Assembly (NCBI GenBank): GCA_964057225.1
Contig: OZ059896.1
Location: 14,582,501 to 14,646,500, forward strand
Source of the DNA: Auanema rhodensis
Taxonomy: Eukaryota > Nematoda > Chromadorea > Rhabditida > Rhabditidae
Direction of reading: 5' to 3'
Length of the DNA stretch: 64,000 bases
Below, piece by piece: positions 40,201 through 55,300 of this stretch (position 1 is its first letter; every line of letters starts with the position of its first letter). Both the position numbers and the translations under genes were made by a program. The notes below the pieces were generated by a model, which saw nothing but the letters and a program-made list of their open reading frames with translations, had not been told where the DNA came from and made no database searches.

Positions 40201-43200
40201 GAACCTAAGATAACTCCTTCATGAGTTTCATGGATTATTTCAGTTGATTACCTGTTTCAAATCTTCTAACAACTCTTGATATTGAGTAAAATGACGGAAA
40301 AGAACTTTTAAAGCGATGCTTGTTAAGGGTGCAAAATCAGACATTGTCATCTGAAGTAGAATAGCTAATAGTAGTTGACCATCTGCACCATCAAGATGAA
40401 GTTCATGGCCTGAGGACTGATAGATTGCATCATAAAGTTCTTTTACAACTCGCTCATTAACATCTGAAATTATTAAAAACATATAATTAGCAAAACGAAT
40501 ATAATATACTAGCTAATTTGGTGAGGAGACCATTCTGATCACATGGAAAATTCTGTTTGAACCATGCTAAAGCCATAGTAATTCGATAATCTCGACGAAC
40601 ATCCATAACAAACTAAATAAAAATATAATGATTGCACTAACTATATGATATAGCGATACCTGTAAGATCTCAGCAATTGTTAATTTTGTTTGTACAAGAA
40701 GATTTTTGCTTTCTTTGTTCCACAAATTGTCCTCAATCGGCTCTGAAGCACGAGCTTGTTGTTGTTCCTTTTGCCTTGATCCAATCATTGTCTGAGTAAC
40801 ACGATGTATCATATTCATTCCATGAGATACAGTTCGAGCTGTAATCACAAACTACTTAAAATCATTTCTAAACAAATATTATACCAGTCTGAGAATCATG
40901 TGGACAATCATCAGCAATAGCTAATAGATTCTGTGATAGATGTAATAATCCATGGAAAGTATAATATCCGAATTGAGCAAGTGCTTTAGCTAATGTGACC
41001 ATCTAATAGTTAAACACTTAACTATTATTGATAATAAATTATAATACCTCGCTTGTTAATTTATTTTTATTCATATTCTTTGAATCTAATAGTAATACTG
41101 GCCCACCATGATTATCAATTCTAAGAGAATCAAGGTAATTTTCAACAGTTTTCAGAACATTTGTGATACGATCAGTAAATCGCACACGACCACCATCCGT
41201 ATAGCCTTCAACAGAACATGTCTTGTAACTGAAAATTGTTATGAATAACTAAAATATTTTTTATTTATATGATATAACTTACGTGTCTAATTCAATCTTG
41301 TCCGGAATTTCCCACCATAGACGAGCATGACGTATAGCACTTGTTGGACTTCCACGTACAACATGAAGATGAAGCATTAGGCGTGTGAATGACGCTCGAA
41401 GATCACATGGTAAGCGTGAATCAGACATACATCTAAACAATTTATAATATAATGGATTCAATTAAAAATGATATCACCTGAGTACAAGCTCAATAGGAAG
41501 TTCGTGTGATATGTTTAAAAGACGTCGCTCAGGTGGTGGATCAATGGCAAGATATTGCTGTTCCTGACACATTTGAGCCAATAAATCAAGTTGATGTCTA
41601 TAAAAATTTAAAGTTATTTCTAATTATAATATAGTTTTTAATCAATATTACCTATAATAATCAAGTAAATCAGCATCTTCAAACGTTGTATTAGCTGTAT
41701 TAGCTAACTCACATAATGGTCTTAGGTTATCTTGCCAGCCAATGTGAACTTCATCATCGATCTAAAAGTAGTTAAGATATACAATTAGAAATGTTTTTCA
41801 CTTTTCACGCTAATTATGCGATCAAAGTGTATATATCACGGAATATACACGTGCTTGTTTCATTTTTTATTGCAAAAGTATGCTACCGGTTGAATTTAAT
41901 TATTTAAATTTAAATTTATTTTATTAAAATAGAAATCAAACTAACAATTTTAGTTTCCATTAGAATATCACGATGACGTTCACTTAATACTGATGTACAA
42001 ATAAGTTCTTGAATCTTTTTATTAGCTTCACCACGACAGACACATAAATCAGCCAAATAATCCAAAAATCTGTAAGAAATTCAAACAATGATTTCAGAAA
42101 ACTTTGATAATTTGTCTTACTTTCCTTGACGATTATTACGAACTAATTCAACAAATCGTTCAACATGAGGTGTTTTCACATATTTCTCTAATAGTTTAGG
42201 ATTATTATGAAGAACTGCTGTCATTGTATCTTCAGCCATCAAATCAAAACCGATTTGTTCCTAAAAAAAATGTATTTTTGGTTTATTTGAGTAAAATGCA
42301 AAGATACCTGAATTTGACCGAATTTTTCAGCTAAGAATTCTTGATTCTTACGATATTTTTCTTGGGAATATCTGAAATGAAATAATTATTCTGAAAAGAA
42401 ATATAAAAATAGTACTTCAATAAGCAATAACTAAGTTGGAACATGCTCTTAAAAACTTCGTTACGTCCATCACGAAGTTCAGCTGGTGAATTAAGCAATG
42501 GACCATTTTCAGTTCTTCCTTGGCGTGGTTGGAACGGAGCTTTGAGCAATTTGAACACCTGAAAAGAGTAAATCGATGATTTTCAAAAAAAATTGAATAT
42601 CCAACTTGATCTAAAACTTCTTGTTCACGTAAAAGCTTCTGACGATCACGTGATGGTGAAAAATCACAGATTTTCAAAGGATCCATCATATGATTTGTTG
42701 TATTGGTAACAAAGTAGATACATTCAGTCAGAAGTTGGATAGTTACACTAAAATTTCAATGATAAAGCTTTTTAACTTTGAAAAGATTATACTTAATTGG
42801 TTCTTTAGTTACTGGTTGACCTTTTTCAATCAAATCAATGAAATTCTTGAGAGCACGACATGCATCATTTGCAAAATCAAGATCTCGAACCTGAATGAGC
42901 ATACGCTGTAAGGTTAAGACTATGAGAAATATAAAAGAAACCTCATTTGGAGATACAGGTAATAAAGCAAATGTTTCCTTGTCTATTCTATTCTGTTCAC
43001 ATACAACTTTAACCCAACCTTTTTCATTTTTACTATAACATTGTTATAAATATTTCAAAAAATATCATCAAACCTGCTGTAATACAGATTTGGCTTCTCA
43101 GTTGGATTAGTAGCATGAATCCAAGTATTAGATTTACAATGCTGTAAGCGTACAAAAGATTTAGATGGAACTTCCTTGTTCTGAAAAAAAATGAAATTTG

Positions 43201-45419
43201 ATTTAGAATACGAATGAGAATGTTACCGAAGTGATAGTACTTGGATCGAGATTGAACAAGAGATCTTCATTCTCTTCTGGGAAATCACCTTGAACTGGCA
43301 CAAGAAAACGTTGAAAACTACAGTAAGTTTCGGCTAAAAAATTGAAAAATCTAATTTATTCAATGAATGACAACAAACCTGATGAATATTCAAGATTTGG
43401 TGGTTGAAGGTAATCTTTAGTTCTAAAATTTTGTATAATTTATAATAAATTATGAGAATTAAAAGAAAATTAAAAACTAAGAGAGGAGTAAAAGATTGAA
43501 TAGTATAACTTACTTCATATGAATTAAACTTGGACGACGATCAGTTCGACGATTTTCAATCTTTTTCTCGAAGACTGTTCCATCAGGTGAGACAGTAAGA
43601 TACAAGTCAGTAGCCAAATGCTTAAATCTATATGATTCCCACCATTTTGCTGAACCACCACGAAAAGCATCCTTTTGAACAACCTTAACACATATTAATT
43701 ATGCTAATTATACATATAATAATTGAGAAAAATGAATTGTATACGTACCTGAACTTCCCACAATGCGCGAGAACTAGTTGCATCAGCAGCGGATGGCCGA
43801 TTAGTCATACGGAGAAAGACAACATCAGTATTTGCTGATGGCACTGTATCTAACGTTAAAAATGTTTGTTGATCAGCATGAAATAACCGAACAACATCTC
43901 CCTGAAATGCTAAAATTATAATATACAAAGTATACAATTTATACCGATTTCACAATATCTGGTTGGTTTTCTCTGTAAAGTAAAAACATGAATACTTGCC
44001 ATTCCGTTGGTTCATTTAAACAATTAACCTATAAAATTAAAAAATATATATAATATAAGTTAAAACAATAAACTTCGGCAGCTGATTGATGATCAGGTAA
44101 GTGAAAGCTACTAAGATGCAACTGAGGCTTTGTATGGCTTGTTGATGACTGAGTATTCGAAGAATATGGTACTAGCGAAATTTTATTTCCGGCAGCAACC
44201 TACAGTAAAGAAATTATAATATAAATATAGTTATAGTTATAAATTATATATTACATTATCTCCAATACTGTAATGCTTGTATGCTGGTTCAATGACAAAC
44301 CAACTACCTTCATTGCCAGCTCGATCAAGATAAACCTGAAAGCATAAGTTTGTAAAATTATAAAACGCTCATCTTCATCAACCTTCATAGCATTTCTTTC
44401 ACATTTTGCAGGAGAATTTCTTTGAACCGTTATATACTTATCAGATTTAACATGTAATAATTGAACAACAGCACCATATTGAATGTTATTTCCCATAGTT
44501 TTCCGAAATTCCAATTCATTTTGTTCTTTTTCCTAAAAAAAACATACAATGAACTATATATATATATATATGTATAATATATAATTAGCATATAAATTTA
44601 AAATTCAAAATTTTGTTTTCACGTAAAAACGTGAAATATAATTTCATTTAATTAGTTAAATGATTGTATGAACGGTTGAATTTGAATAAGAAGAAGTTCT
44701 AAAGATAGGATAAACGTTAGCCCTAAGAGAGGGAGCAGTTTCAAAATGAATCATCTATGAATATAGTCTATGAATAAAACTATGTCCATTCTGTTCATGT
44801 TTTCATTGTAAATTCAAAAAGAAGAATGTATGAAAGGTTAAAAGGTCATTGAAATTGTTAAAATTTGTTTAAAATACTGAAACTTATCCTATTATTTGTA
44901 TTATTAAATATAAAATTATTCACATAATGATTAATGTATCACCTTTTCAGCAGCAATTCGCAGCTTATTCATCATATCATCATCAAATGTTGATTCTCCG
45001 GAAACATATTTTTTTTGTTCCGTCCAATATTGTTTTTGAGCTGCATATCGATTTAAAGGACAAACTTTGAATAAACAATCTAAAGAAGTATATAGAATGA
45101 ATATAATTATATTTTTATTCTTAGTTATACCTCGGAATTTCTTGGGTGGGCTTTCTGGTCGACCATCACATATTTCAACTATGCAACGATCATCAACTAA
45201 TCTATAATAGCATAATTAATTATTATTCTTTTTTTTTCGAATAGTTATTCTTTGAATTACCCTAAAGTACTAAGAAATCCTCGATGACTTGATGATTCTT
45301 CAGTATATAACGATATAATATCTCCAATATGTAGCAGAGATGTGTTACCACCATCTGTGCTTAAAGCACCTTGCAATTTCCTTCCATATCCGGCGTTATT
45401 AAATGACATCCTTAATAAT
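31255..45419 (-). CDS. itr-1: inositol 1,4,5-trisphosphate receptor
   Basis: Tetrameric ER Ca2+-release channel opened by IP3 and Ca2+. Start at 45419 ([16 protein letters not shown]), then the suppressor/MIR region ([104 protein letters not shown]; 43700-45420), the ligand-binding core and first RIH domain (about 41000-43600), the second RIH/associated domain ([20 protein letters not shown], about 39400-39800), the coupling region (34000-36400), six membrane helices (31800-33300) with filter [12 protein letters not shown], and the C-terminal [13 protein letters not shown] zinc-finger motif, [12 protein letters not shown] and [15 protein letters not shown]. The last exon ends ILSSRAN with TAG at 31255-31257. 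Dozens of short introns; no break seen. Confidence 0.95.
35356..35466 (-). CDS. itr-1: GC-rich in-frame cassette exon of the IP3 receptor
   Basis: 111 nt, phase 1 in and phase 1 out (acceptor CATGTCCAG at 35467-35475, donor GTTTG from 35355). Encodes a Ser/Arg/Pro-rich segment: [15 protein letters not shown], then [20 protein letters not shown]. It can be skipped without shifting frame. It sits just after [15 protein letters not shown], which corresponds to the place of the S2 splice region of vertebrate ITPR1. The base composition is much more GC-rich than its neighbours. Reading through the donor gives FQSLFPPG and a stop. Confidence 0.6.
35712..35741 (-). CDS. itr-1: 30-nt microexon of the IP3 receptor
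   Basis: Acceptor CTATTTAG and donor GTAAG bracket 30 nt in phase 1/1, encoding roughly GTSVNVSRR between the exon ending KPKGG (36086) and the GC-rich cassette. Its symmetric length suggests optional inclusion. Confidence 0.55.
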
Positions 45420-48272
45420 ATTTTATTAAAATCTTAAGTTTTTATTAAAAAATTATTTGTTTTTCAACTTTGTAGACCAATTAATCTGTAGAATTGCAAG
45501 TTCTATGCAAGGTTAAACTCACATCTCATAAGCCGATCGTTTATACATGTTTCATTCCATTAGACAATGAGTTTTGAAACTTTAAAACAGAAATAAAAGA
45601 ATATTTTGATGTTTATTGAGTTTTTTTTTTGAAAAAAAGGACGACAAATGTTTCGAAAGAAGTAAAAAAACAAATAAAATTATATAATTAATATTACATA
45701 AATAGACATTTGATGGTGGACTAATGAGAGAAACAATCGGCTTATAGTTCTTATCAAATTTAATCTTGGCTGTGGATAATTACGCGTAAAAATGAATATG
45801 GTAGCTTCTTAATCATTTTTTTGGCATAATTATTGAAAAATATTATTTAAATTATATAATTAAAATACATTATTCATATATACATACCTATTCTCTTATG
45901 GATAGTATAGCTAACGATACCATGAAGGCGTCTATAATTATAACAATTTGTTAAAATACATAAAGAATAGTTAAAAGAGAACGAAAGAGAGAATAATCAG
46001 AATACATCATGAATGAAATATTGTTTTGATTTCAGAATCACCAATCGAACTTTTTCTGAAGGTGGGAGGTAATGTTTGAATTTCTGATCTAATAGCACAA
46101 TTGAAGTAATGTGAATCCAGTGAATCTCACACTACTTCACCAACATCACACATTCTTTCGTTCAACCAAAAAAACAATAAAAATTAATTTCTTTTATAGA
46201 AAAATAACAAAAACACTTGCTTTATTGATAAAGTGATATTTAGAAAATTTATTTTTTTTTGTTCTGTTTTCGCTATATCAGTGAGCTTTTTTTGCAGATT
46301 CTAAGGTTAAAGAAGCTTTCTTCTTAACGACGTTTTCAGCAATTTGATGACGTACATGATCAACATAAGCAAAGCTTACTGATAATACATGTGATTATTG
46401 AGTTCAATATTTCATCGAAACTATACATTTCTCTTTATTCTTTTCATTAAAAAAAAAACTTTTTTTTTTTCGAAATTGAGCGTTGTTCATGTAAAAATTT
46501 GTAAAAAATATGTTGAAACATCAACTAATATCAACTCAACAAAAAAAGAACAAAAAAATAATTTTTTTTCCAAACTTTCATGAAATTAAATGAATTGAGT
46601 ATAAGGAAATGAAAGATTTAAGTGAGGTTGTTAATGGTATAGGTAACAATCTCAATACGTATCGAAGCAATACGAGAACGAATAGATCGATAGACTATTG
46701 ATGTGAAAATCAGACTGATAAGCAGTGATTTGAATACTAAAAACCTTTTTTTTTCTTTTTTAAAGATGAATATGATTTGAAAATTGAATTGTTTAAAGAG
46801 TATACAAAGAATCAAATAATAAATAATATATAAATATAGTTAAATAAAAAATTTTAAAACATAAAATGACAATTACATCGAAGCATTAGCTTGACAGGGC
46901 TGTGAACGGCTATTTATGTTTTTCTTCTACACTTTCCAAGGTTTTTTCCTTGTTTGAAACGTTTTTGTTTACTACCTGATATTCTTGTGAAAGACAAGAA
47001 AAAGAAAAATCTTCCTGATCATTTGTGAAGAAGGCAAACAAACAATATTTCGATGGAAAGATGAGGACGTATAGCTAGCTAGCTTCATTGCTTGCTGTGG
47101 CCATTTTGAATTTGTCAGCCGCGAAAAGGGTTTCACGTCGTCTGTCTACCTGTCGTTTTTCTCCTCCTCCTCCTCCACCCCCATATTTCTTATATTTACC
47201 ATTACAGGAAAGTCTTCAGGTCAGCTTAGTGTATCTTGTTTACATTCAAGTAGCAAGAAAAGATTCATGCAAAAAAGGCAATTTGTCTGATCCTTTGCCC
47301 TTCCTATTGCCCGCCTACTCTCGCCCTCTCTTTGTCCCTCCTCTATTACTCTCTGTTTTCCATGTCTTCCTTTTCTCAGAATTTCCTTGAATTTTGATAA
47401 GCCTATATGAGTGGTTTGCATTCAAACACTTATCTTATGATATGAAGATGTTAATGAGCTATTAATCAGTTAAAAAGTGAAAGTTGTAAATGTGTTAGCA
47501 GAGTTTGTCTACAGCACTATAAGCATACATCTGTATCTTTCTTGTATATAAGCATGTATGTGTGTGAAGTATGCATTTACATCATCGCAATCATATCTCT
47601 GCTTGCTAGCTAGCGGACAATAAGAAGACATAGAAAGAAGGAAGAGCACACGTTTCCAACACAAAACGATAACATTTGGTAAAAACTTTTACCAAAAAAA
47701 ATAGCAGAGAGACAGAAAAAAATGAAATCCTATGTATTTGATAAGACTAGAATACAGTTATATCTTTCAGTATATCGTAGTTATTAAGATTGTTTATATT
47801 TATTTTATGAAAAAATGTTTATATACACATATGCTAAAGATCAAGAATAGTTTCATGTCACAGAAAAGGTCGTTCTCCCTTTTTCTAGCCCTCCATGATC
47901 GTTGTGTGGTGTATTCCGACGGCAAAGAAATCGATTTTTCAGTTTTGATATGATTTTGATAAGCAATGACAGAGATCGATTTTGAAATTTTTACTATATA
48001 TACTATGCTAAAAGATGAAATATAGTTTCATTTGAACTAACTAATATCATATAAATATGGAGAAAAATTCGTTTATGATTAATTATTTCTAGAATTTTAT
48101 TAAAAAACTTGAAAAATAAACCAGTAGTTATCATTTTCATGTTTTCAATTAAATAAATTTTCATCAAATATTCAAATTAAATGAAGAAAAATGTAAACAT
48201 AAAATTAGCATACGTGTTACTCATCATTTACCTTGATATATCAGAACTAAATGGTTATATTTCTCTTTCTCT

Positions 48273-48275
<3 letters not shown>

Positions 48276-48354
<79 letters not shown>
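48276..48354. repeat. (TC)n microsatellite
   Basis: About 39 perfect CT units, flanked by imperfect T/C-rich sequence to 48420. Confidence 0.95.
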
Positions 48355-48360
<6 letters not shown>

Positions 48361-51300
48361 CTCGCTCTCTCTTTCTCTCTTTTTCTTTCATTTCTCCTTT
48401 ATCATTTTATTTTTATCGATCTTTAAATAAAGATCTACATTATAAATCTGTTTTTAATGGATAATCAAAAAATTTCATAAAACGCCGTTTTACTTCATCA
48501 TTCTCAAGTTTTTGACATTTTTGTAACAACGAAACCAGTAAGGTTGAAAAGAGAATGAGCGAACGAGAGATAGATAGATAGACAGAGAGATAGAAAGTAT
48601 CTTGAGAAAGTAGAAGGGGAATGGAAGTGAGCATTAAAATGACAAAACCGTTACCGCAAACAGAAAATAGAAATGTAAATCGTTGTAAGACCATGATCGT
48701 GTTGCAAAAATGTCTACAAAAAATCTCTGATGACGTCATGTTTTAGCCACGTTGAGGAAAGAAAAAAGAAGTTTTTGTATAAGATGAATTAATCGCTTTG
48801 GTCTCATGTGTATGATTTGGCGAAAAGAGCGAAGATAAAGAAATATAACAAAAAAAATGAAATTGAATCTATAGATATTTAGGAATATGGAAAGATGACG
48901 AGGTGAAAATCAGGTGAATTTGTAGATCAGAGAAGGAAAAAAGAAGAATGATCCATACGACGAATAAGAAGATTGATCTGAAGGAAGAAGAAAAAGAAAA
49001 AGAAGAATACTATGAAATTACGATGACAACGAGAATTCAGATGATAAATCTAATCAATATGAGATATGATATGAAAATGGAATAATTTCCTAAAGAATGT
49101 TGTATTTATTATTTTAGAGAAAAATTAATTAAAATGAAAAAGAAAAATGTGAAATATTCAATATAAATCAGGAATAAAGGTCAAAAAAAGTGATGTTAGA
49201 CAGAAAAGAGACATGAAGAGTGGTAGTATAGCAACTGTAGGGATGATTGAAGTATTATGGATATTTTAGTAAAAATTGATAAAAATTGATGAAAAAGAGA
49301 GAAAAAAGAAAAAACGAAAAATTTTTTTATATTTCAGAATAATTTTATTTAAACTTCTAATTATCTTTAAATGAACTTTTTATTTGTAAAAAGAAGATGA
49401 TACATGATAAATGATCAATATAATCATGATCATATAGTATTATAAGGTTAATTAAAATGGTTAACTATTACTTTGTTTAACCTTTGTCCAGTTAATTTCA
49501 AGTTTATATCATAAAACTTGAGTAAATACGTTGTTGTTCTTTACTGTGAAATACGATTTGACATTTGAATGAGAATATGTGGAAAACCTGGTAGATGAGA
49601 ATGCGAGAAGGATTAGCTATAACTGATGTAGGTATAAGAATTTTTTAATATATTTTGATAAAAAAACCTAACTATTCACAAATCATTATATTATAGTTTT
49701 AATTTATATAAAAAAAGAAGAGATGATATGGGATAGATAGGGATAAGAGGTGAATTACATAGGTTACTAAGAACAAAGATTGAAAGAGACCAAGGTTGGA
49801 TATATAAAAACGAAAAAGAAGAATATAACGCATCAGAAATGAAGAAAACAAAAAGGTTGGAAATTCGTGAAACTTAAAAGGATGAGAGACAATGAGATTG
49901 ATCATGATAGAGAGAGGGGGTAGAAGAGAAGAGAAAATGCACAACCGTTCCGTGCTGGTTTGAAAATCAAAATAAATCGTTTTCACTCTTACACGCAGGA
50001 GTTACGTAAAGCTGTCACGTGAAATTCGGTTAATATATTGACGAAAAATTGGAATTTCAAGAACTGGTTGATCAGTTTTGACAAATTTTCTGAAATATTC
50101 TTTTGATGTAATTGGGAATTGAAAAAATGAAAAAAATGGAAGATGAAGTCAAAACAAGCCAAAATGAGGAAAATTCTGTCATCATATGGGTTACGGATAG
50201 GTAGTGAAAAGTGAAATCAATCGAGTTGACGCTACGCAGCTGAAGAGATTACCATAACAGGTTCGTTGAAATAAAAGAAAAGGTTTCAAGAAAATAGCTC
50301 CAGAATAGGTAATAGTAATGTGGATAGAGATGGATATCAATAACGGAATCTGAAATCCGGTAATATAACAGTAGAGAGAAACAGTCAGATAGATATATAG
50401 AGAGATATGTATATGGTCTAACAGTAAGTTAGCAGTAGGAGAGTGAAAGAAGTGAGGGAGGAAATAGAAGATATCGAAGAAAGTTGAGAAAGAAAACAAA
50501 TTAGAATTGAAGATTTAATTAGTTTCAATGAAAAAGAAACAAAGAAACAGATGAAATAGAGAAGAGTTGGTGAGGTAAAAACAGGAATCAATTGACTGTC
50601 ACAAGATTGTACGATTATGAATCATAAACGAACATAACAGAGAAGGAGGGCAATTGAAAAAGAGCTGAAGCAGTACAGAGAAAAAGAATATTTTAAAGAC
50701 AGAGAGAGAGAAAGAGAATAGAAAGAAAAAAGAAATAAAAATGATATATAAAGAAATCGCAAGAGATAGAGCATGAGAAGCAGAGATAGGGAGAGGCACA
50801 AACTCTCCGCTTCCCCGAGGGCAACTACAGAAGTATGTTGATCGACTATCAGAGGAGGAGGGTAAACGTATGTATGTTTAAACGGTCAATGAGCTGAGAT
50901 GTGCTGAACGCAAGCAGAGTTTGGTGTTTAAGGATAAATATGTCTGTCTGTTATCCATCTATCCTCAGTTATTAGCTAATATTTACAAAAAATGAAGAAT
51001 ATAGTTATTCAGAAAGAAGTCATAGCTTTGCTTTCCAAGAAGAAAAAAGTATGACAATGATAGAGAGGGAAAAGAGGGAGAAGAAGAGAAAAACGATATA
51101 TTTTCCTCTTATTCCCTCTATACTTTCTCCTTCTCTTTGGACTAGTGCATGTATATGACAGTGCATTTTTGTGTTTTACATTAGAAAAGAAAAGATGTAA
51201 TCGATAGATAAAGCTGAAGAACAACAGTTAGATGATCATACCGACAACGACGAAAGAATAGAAGCATCACAGACATCATCATCCAGCTAAGCACATCTGA

Positions 51301-51857
51301 TCATCTTTCTATGATTGTCTCATTTCTTTTTCACTTTTACGGATTTTTCATCATTAATGTTTTACGTTAAATAACAAGAAAAATTGAAATAAAAATCCTG
51401 AATTCGTGTTCCAGTTGGTTAAAAGGGAGAAGTAACGATAGAGGGAAAGGGAAGGTAAGAGAGAGAGAAAATGGATAGTGCTCATTCTTAAACAGTATTT
51501 TAGCTGATAGCATCGAAGAACCGACTCCAGAGTATGCTGATCATTCTAGCGCTATGAAAAGAAAAACCTTGACGTTTTGACATCGTCAACGTGTGAGTTT
51601 TCGTTGTATAGGCTTTTTCAAAGCAGAACTCCTTCAGGAGCCTCCGGTTCTTGTGTAGTTAGGGGATTATCGTCGTTAGAAGTCGGAGTCAGGCGTCACA
51701 AATACGTGCTAGGACTAGTAACATGCATATTTTCTTCTGTCCCAAGTTTTGAATGCCATTTGAAAGATCAAAAGAAGGAAAGAGAGTACGAATAAAAGAG
51801 AGAACGTAATAGATAGAAAAGGAGAGAGAGAGATAAAGAAAGATAAAGTGAAATAGA

Positions 51858-51959
<102 letters not shown>

Positions 51960-52271
51960 GGAGTAATATAAGGGGTGAGAAATTTTTTTTTTTTGCCATG
52001 AACTATAAAGTAAACATTGATAAACAAAGACAAATGTTTTTGAGAATCAAAAGGAAAAGCCAAGTGAAACTGCACGATCTCAGAGAAATATTTAAGAAAA
52101 TGGAAAATTTTGTTACCGATCGCGGACAAGTTGGACAAACAGAATTACAAGAGCAAGTGATCATTTAGCCTATCTAGACAAGCAATGAAGAGAAAAATAC
52201 AAATTTGAATGCTGATATAGCTGACTTCAAAACTTTGAAGACATAGAGGAGGGACTGAGTTAGAGAGAGCT

Positions 52272-52272
<1 letters not shown>

Positions 52273-52331
<59 letters not shown>
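52273..52331. repeat. (GA)n microsatellite, second array
   Basis: About 29 GA units, followed 30 bp later by a (TA)n run at 52362-52387. Confidence 0.9.
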
Positions 52332-52333
<2 letters not shown>

Positions 52334-55300
52334 TAAACTTTTTTTTGATAAAAACATAATTGATATATATATATATATATATATATTATTTCATATAGTA
52401 TATAGCATATAGTATATGGTATTAACTATATGTATATCATATATTTAACTCAAGTTATATATAGTTATGCTGAACGTAAAAACGATTAAGAAATTCTTGG
52501 AATTGAAAGTTGAAAGTTCATTTATCTAAAGTTTAAAATAAGCAGTTTGACAGTATTTTAACAGAAGATTATGTAAAGAAACGCCAACAACGAGGACCGT
52601 ATCGGATAATTTGAACCCGTCATGCCAGACGGACAGAAAAAAAGAAGACAAATAGAAGAAGAAACAAGGAGATGAAGCTAGATGGAGAAGTTTAAATTTT
52701 TAAAGTTAAAAGCTCTTATAGACAGCTATATTATGCTCCGTAACATATAATTTATAAAAAAGTTTTTTTTTGAAGCGTTTCGAAAAAAAATTTATTTCAT
52801 TTAAACTTTTGGGGAAAAGCAAGTGTCGTCTTTGTCACCTTTTTTCTAAGAAAAAAAAAGAAGCTGAAAGAATGACAGTAAACCGGAAAAAACGGACAAC
52901 ACGCAACGAAATTTCTAATTCCTTTGTACTTTCTTTTTATCTTTCTATTTGACTATATTAATATTTATTATTAGTATAAATAAATATATAATTTATTATA
53001 ATTATATTTTATTTACAAATATTTCGACATTATAGTTATATCTTTGAAGATATGTATTTGATATTTAATCTTGTTTACAAGATTATTATGTTAGTTATTG
53101 ATTATCTATGAATATTATATAATATTTAATATAATAACTGTAAATTTATTGAAATAAATGTATCAATACAAGAGATATGACGTGGAAATACGCTAATTTT
53201 ACGTGGAGTTTGCTGTCATTCCTTGACATGACGAAAAGTGAACCGGTTGTATTCTGTGATGTGTGCTCAATATGTTTCCGGAAAAAAGAAGAATTTATAT
53301 ATTATATTATATATTATATATAATAGATATAGATATATTATCAAGATATAGTTGAGGTTAGTTATAAGGTATTCATTACAAGTGACATATTATGTATAAC
53401 AACATGAGCGTTTACATGAAATGTATGTATGTAGATATGTAACCGGTTATGAATTTCAAGATTCATAAGATCTTATCCAGCACGGCTTTACTCTCATCTT
53501 TCCTCCCCGTTTCTAACCCCTACTCCTATATGTAGATATATACGTATAAACACATAATATGCCATAGTCATCTGATCATCTAATATAGTATATAATAGAA
53601 ATTGTTTGTTTCGTAATACAAATTAATGATTAATAGAAATGAATATCAAAGTATGTTATCATTATATTTATTTTAATTAAATTCTATCACATTAAGATAT
53701 GTATATGTACATATAAACATGATTCTTTGATTGTTACGATACATTAATTAATTGAAGAATAGACGTATAAGGACGATAGTTGAGAGATTAAATATTTTGA
53801 AGAAATGATTAAATTTTTAATTTTTTTTCAAGAAAATAAATATTCTTGATGCAAAAAAGAAAGAAACAAGTAAAGTTGTGATAATGTACGTGGACAATTA
53901 CGTGATCCATGAAAGACAAGTTGAATAGACGGCTTGATTGTAATTTTGGACAGGTTTTTGGCTATATCTGAAGACAACATTTACAACTTCAGTCCAGTCA
54001 TTTCCATATTTTGGCATGATGATCAAGTTCATTTTCTTTCGTTTTGAAGTGTAGTTAAAGAATGAATTGTTTCTGTTTTAGCTCTGTTTAGTTATTAAGA
54101 TATCTATGAAGCGATATCATGTATATATCTATATCCATTTATCCATATCATCTTAACTATATATACAAATGTATATATATGTTTATTTATACATATAATT
54201 GGATAGACATGCTATCTATCTGCTAACTATATGTATGAAAATTCATTGTTGTTATAGCTTTTGTCGTCACGTCAATGTAGCCAGCAGTCATTATTCATTG
54301 TGTCTTCAATTAGCAATTCTTTACTAAATATCCTGTAGAAAGAACATTGTTTCGTTCATTTTCACTATACTTTCAGCTCATGTTTTTGATTTTCTCAAGT
54401 TCATAGAGGTCATAGTTGTATGTCATCTACATGCTTTTCTGTTCTTTTTCCTCAATTCAAACCAATATTTCTAGAAATGCTCATGACACCTGATCCAACA
54501 AGTGCATTTGCCATATACCTTTGCAACTATCTAGTTTTGTTATTGCAAGCAAGCCCCTCTTAAGCACATTGTGCTTGATCCAAACGCCAAAACCACCCAA
54601 TTTACTAAATTCGAAGTGGTTAACCTTTTGTATATTATGGCTGAACAAGTTCATTGCTTTCAATACATACATCGATGATTCATACATTAGAATTGGAGTT
54701 AACCTTCTAAATTAGAAAAAGCTTTAAACCACTAGACATTCTTGGATTCATCTGTTGTCATCTGATGACTCATGCCGTTGTACGCTACAAAGATTTGGTG
54801 TTGTAATTCGTCCTTAAAAGCCAAAATACATATAGTTGATTCATATTATAGAACTGCATATAACAAGCTGCAGTAGTAGAGGAAAGAGTTCATTTCTAAT
54901 TCATTCCGCTTTTAGTCTGTTGCCTTATCATTTGGCTATTAACTGTTCATCTATGCAAACCTTGATTAGTTTATAATTAGCATAATTATACATTTTTTCA
55001 ATTATATAATAGTTCATATATAACTATTCTATTTGTTTTGGTTTTTATAATATTTTAATATATTTATATTTATTTTATTTTATTCATCAAGCAAATATTG
55101 AGGAAACAAGCTGGTTAATGCGTATTTCAAAAAGGAAAAAACGATCTGAATACGTGACCTTGGAACAGCAGCTTCTTCATACATTCATATTCATATATCT
55201 CACTCTCACTCTCATTTCTCTTCCTTAGAAATCCACCCACTACACACCTATTCTCTTTTCATCCTTTCGGAATTAACAGATCAAAAAGTAAAATCTATAG

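Noticed and set aside
48181-48426. 81-codon frame with a leucine/serine repeat
   Set aside because: It is a translation of the TC microsatellite; the same holds for the minus-strand frames at 51689-52357 and 60748-61196.
52575-52640. GC-richer patch with GGTTCAAAT on the minus strand, checked as a possible tRNA T-arm
   Set aside because: No paired T-stem, acceptor stem or anticodon arm can be formed around it.
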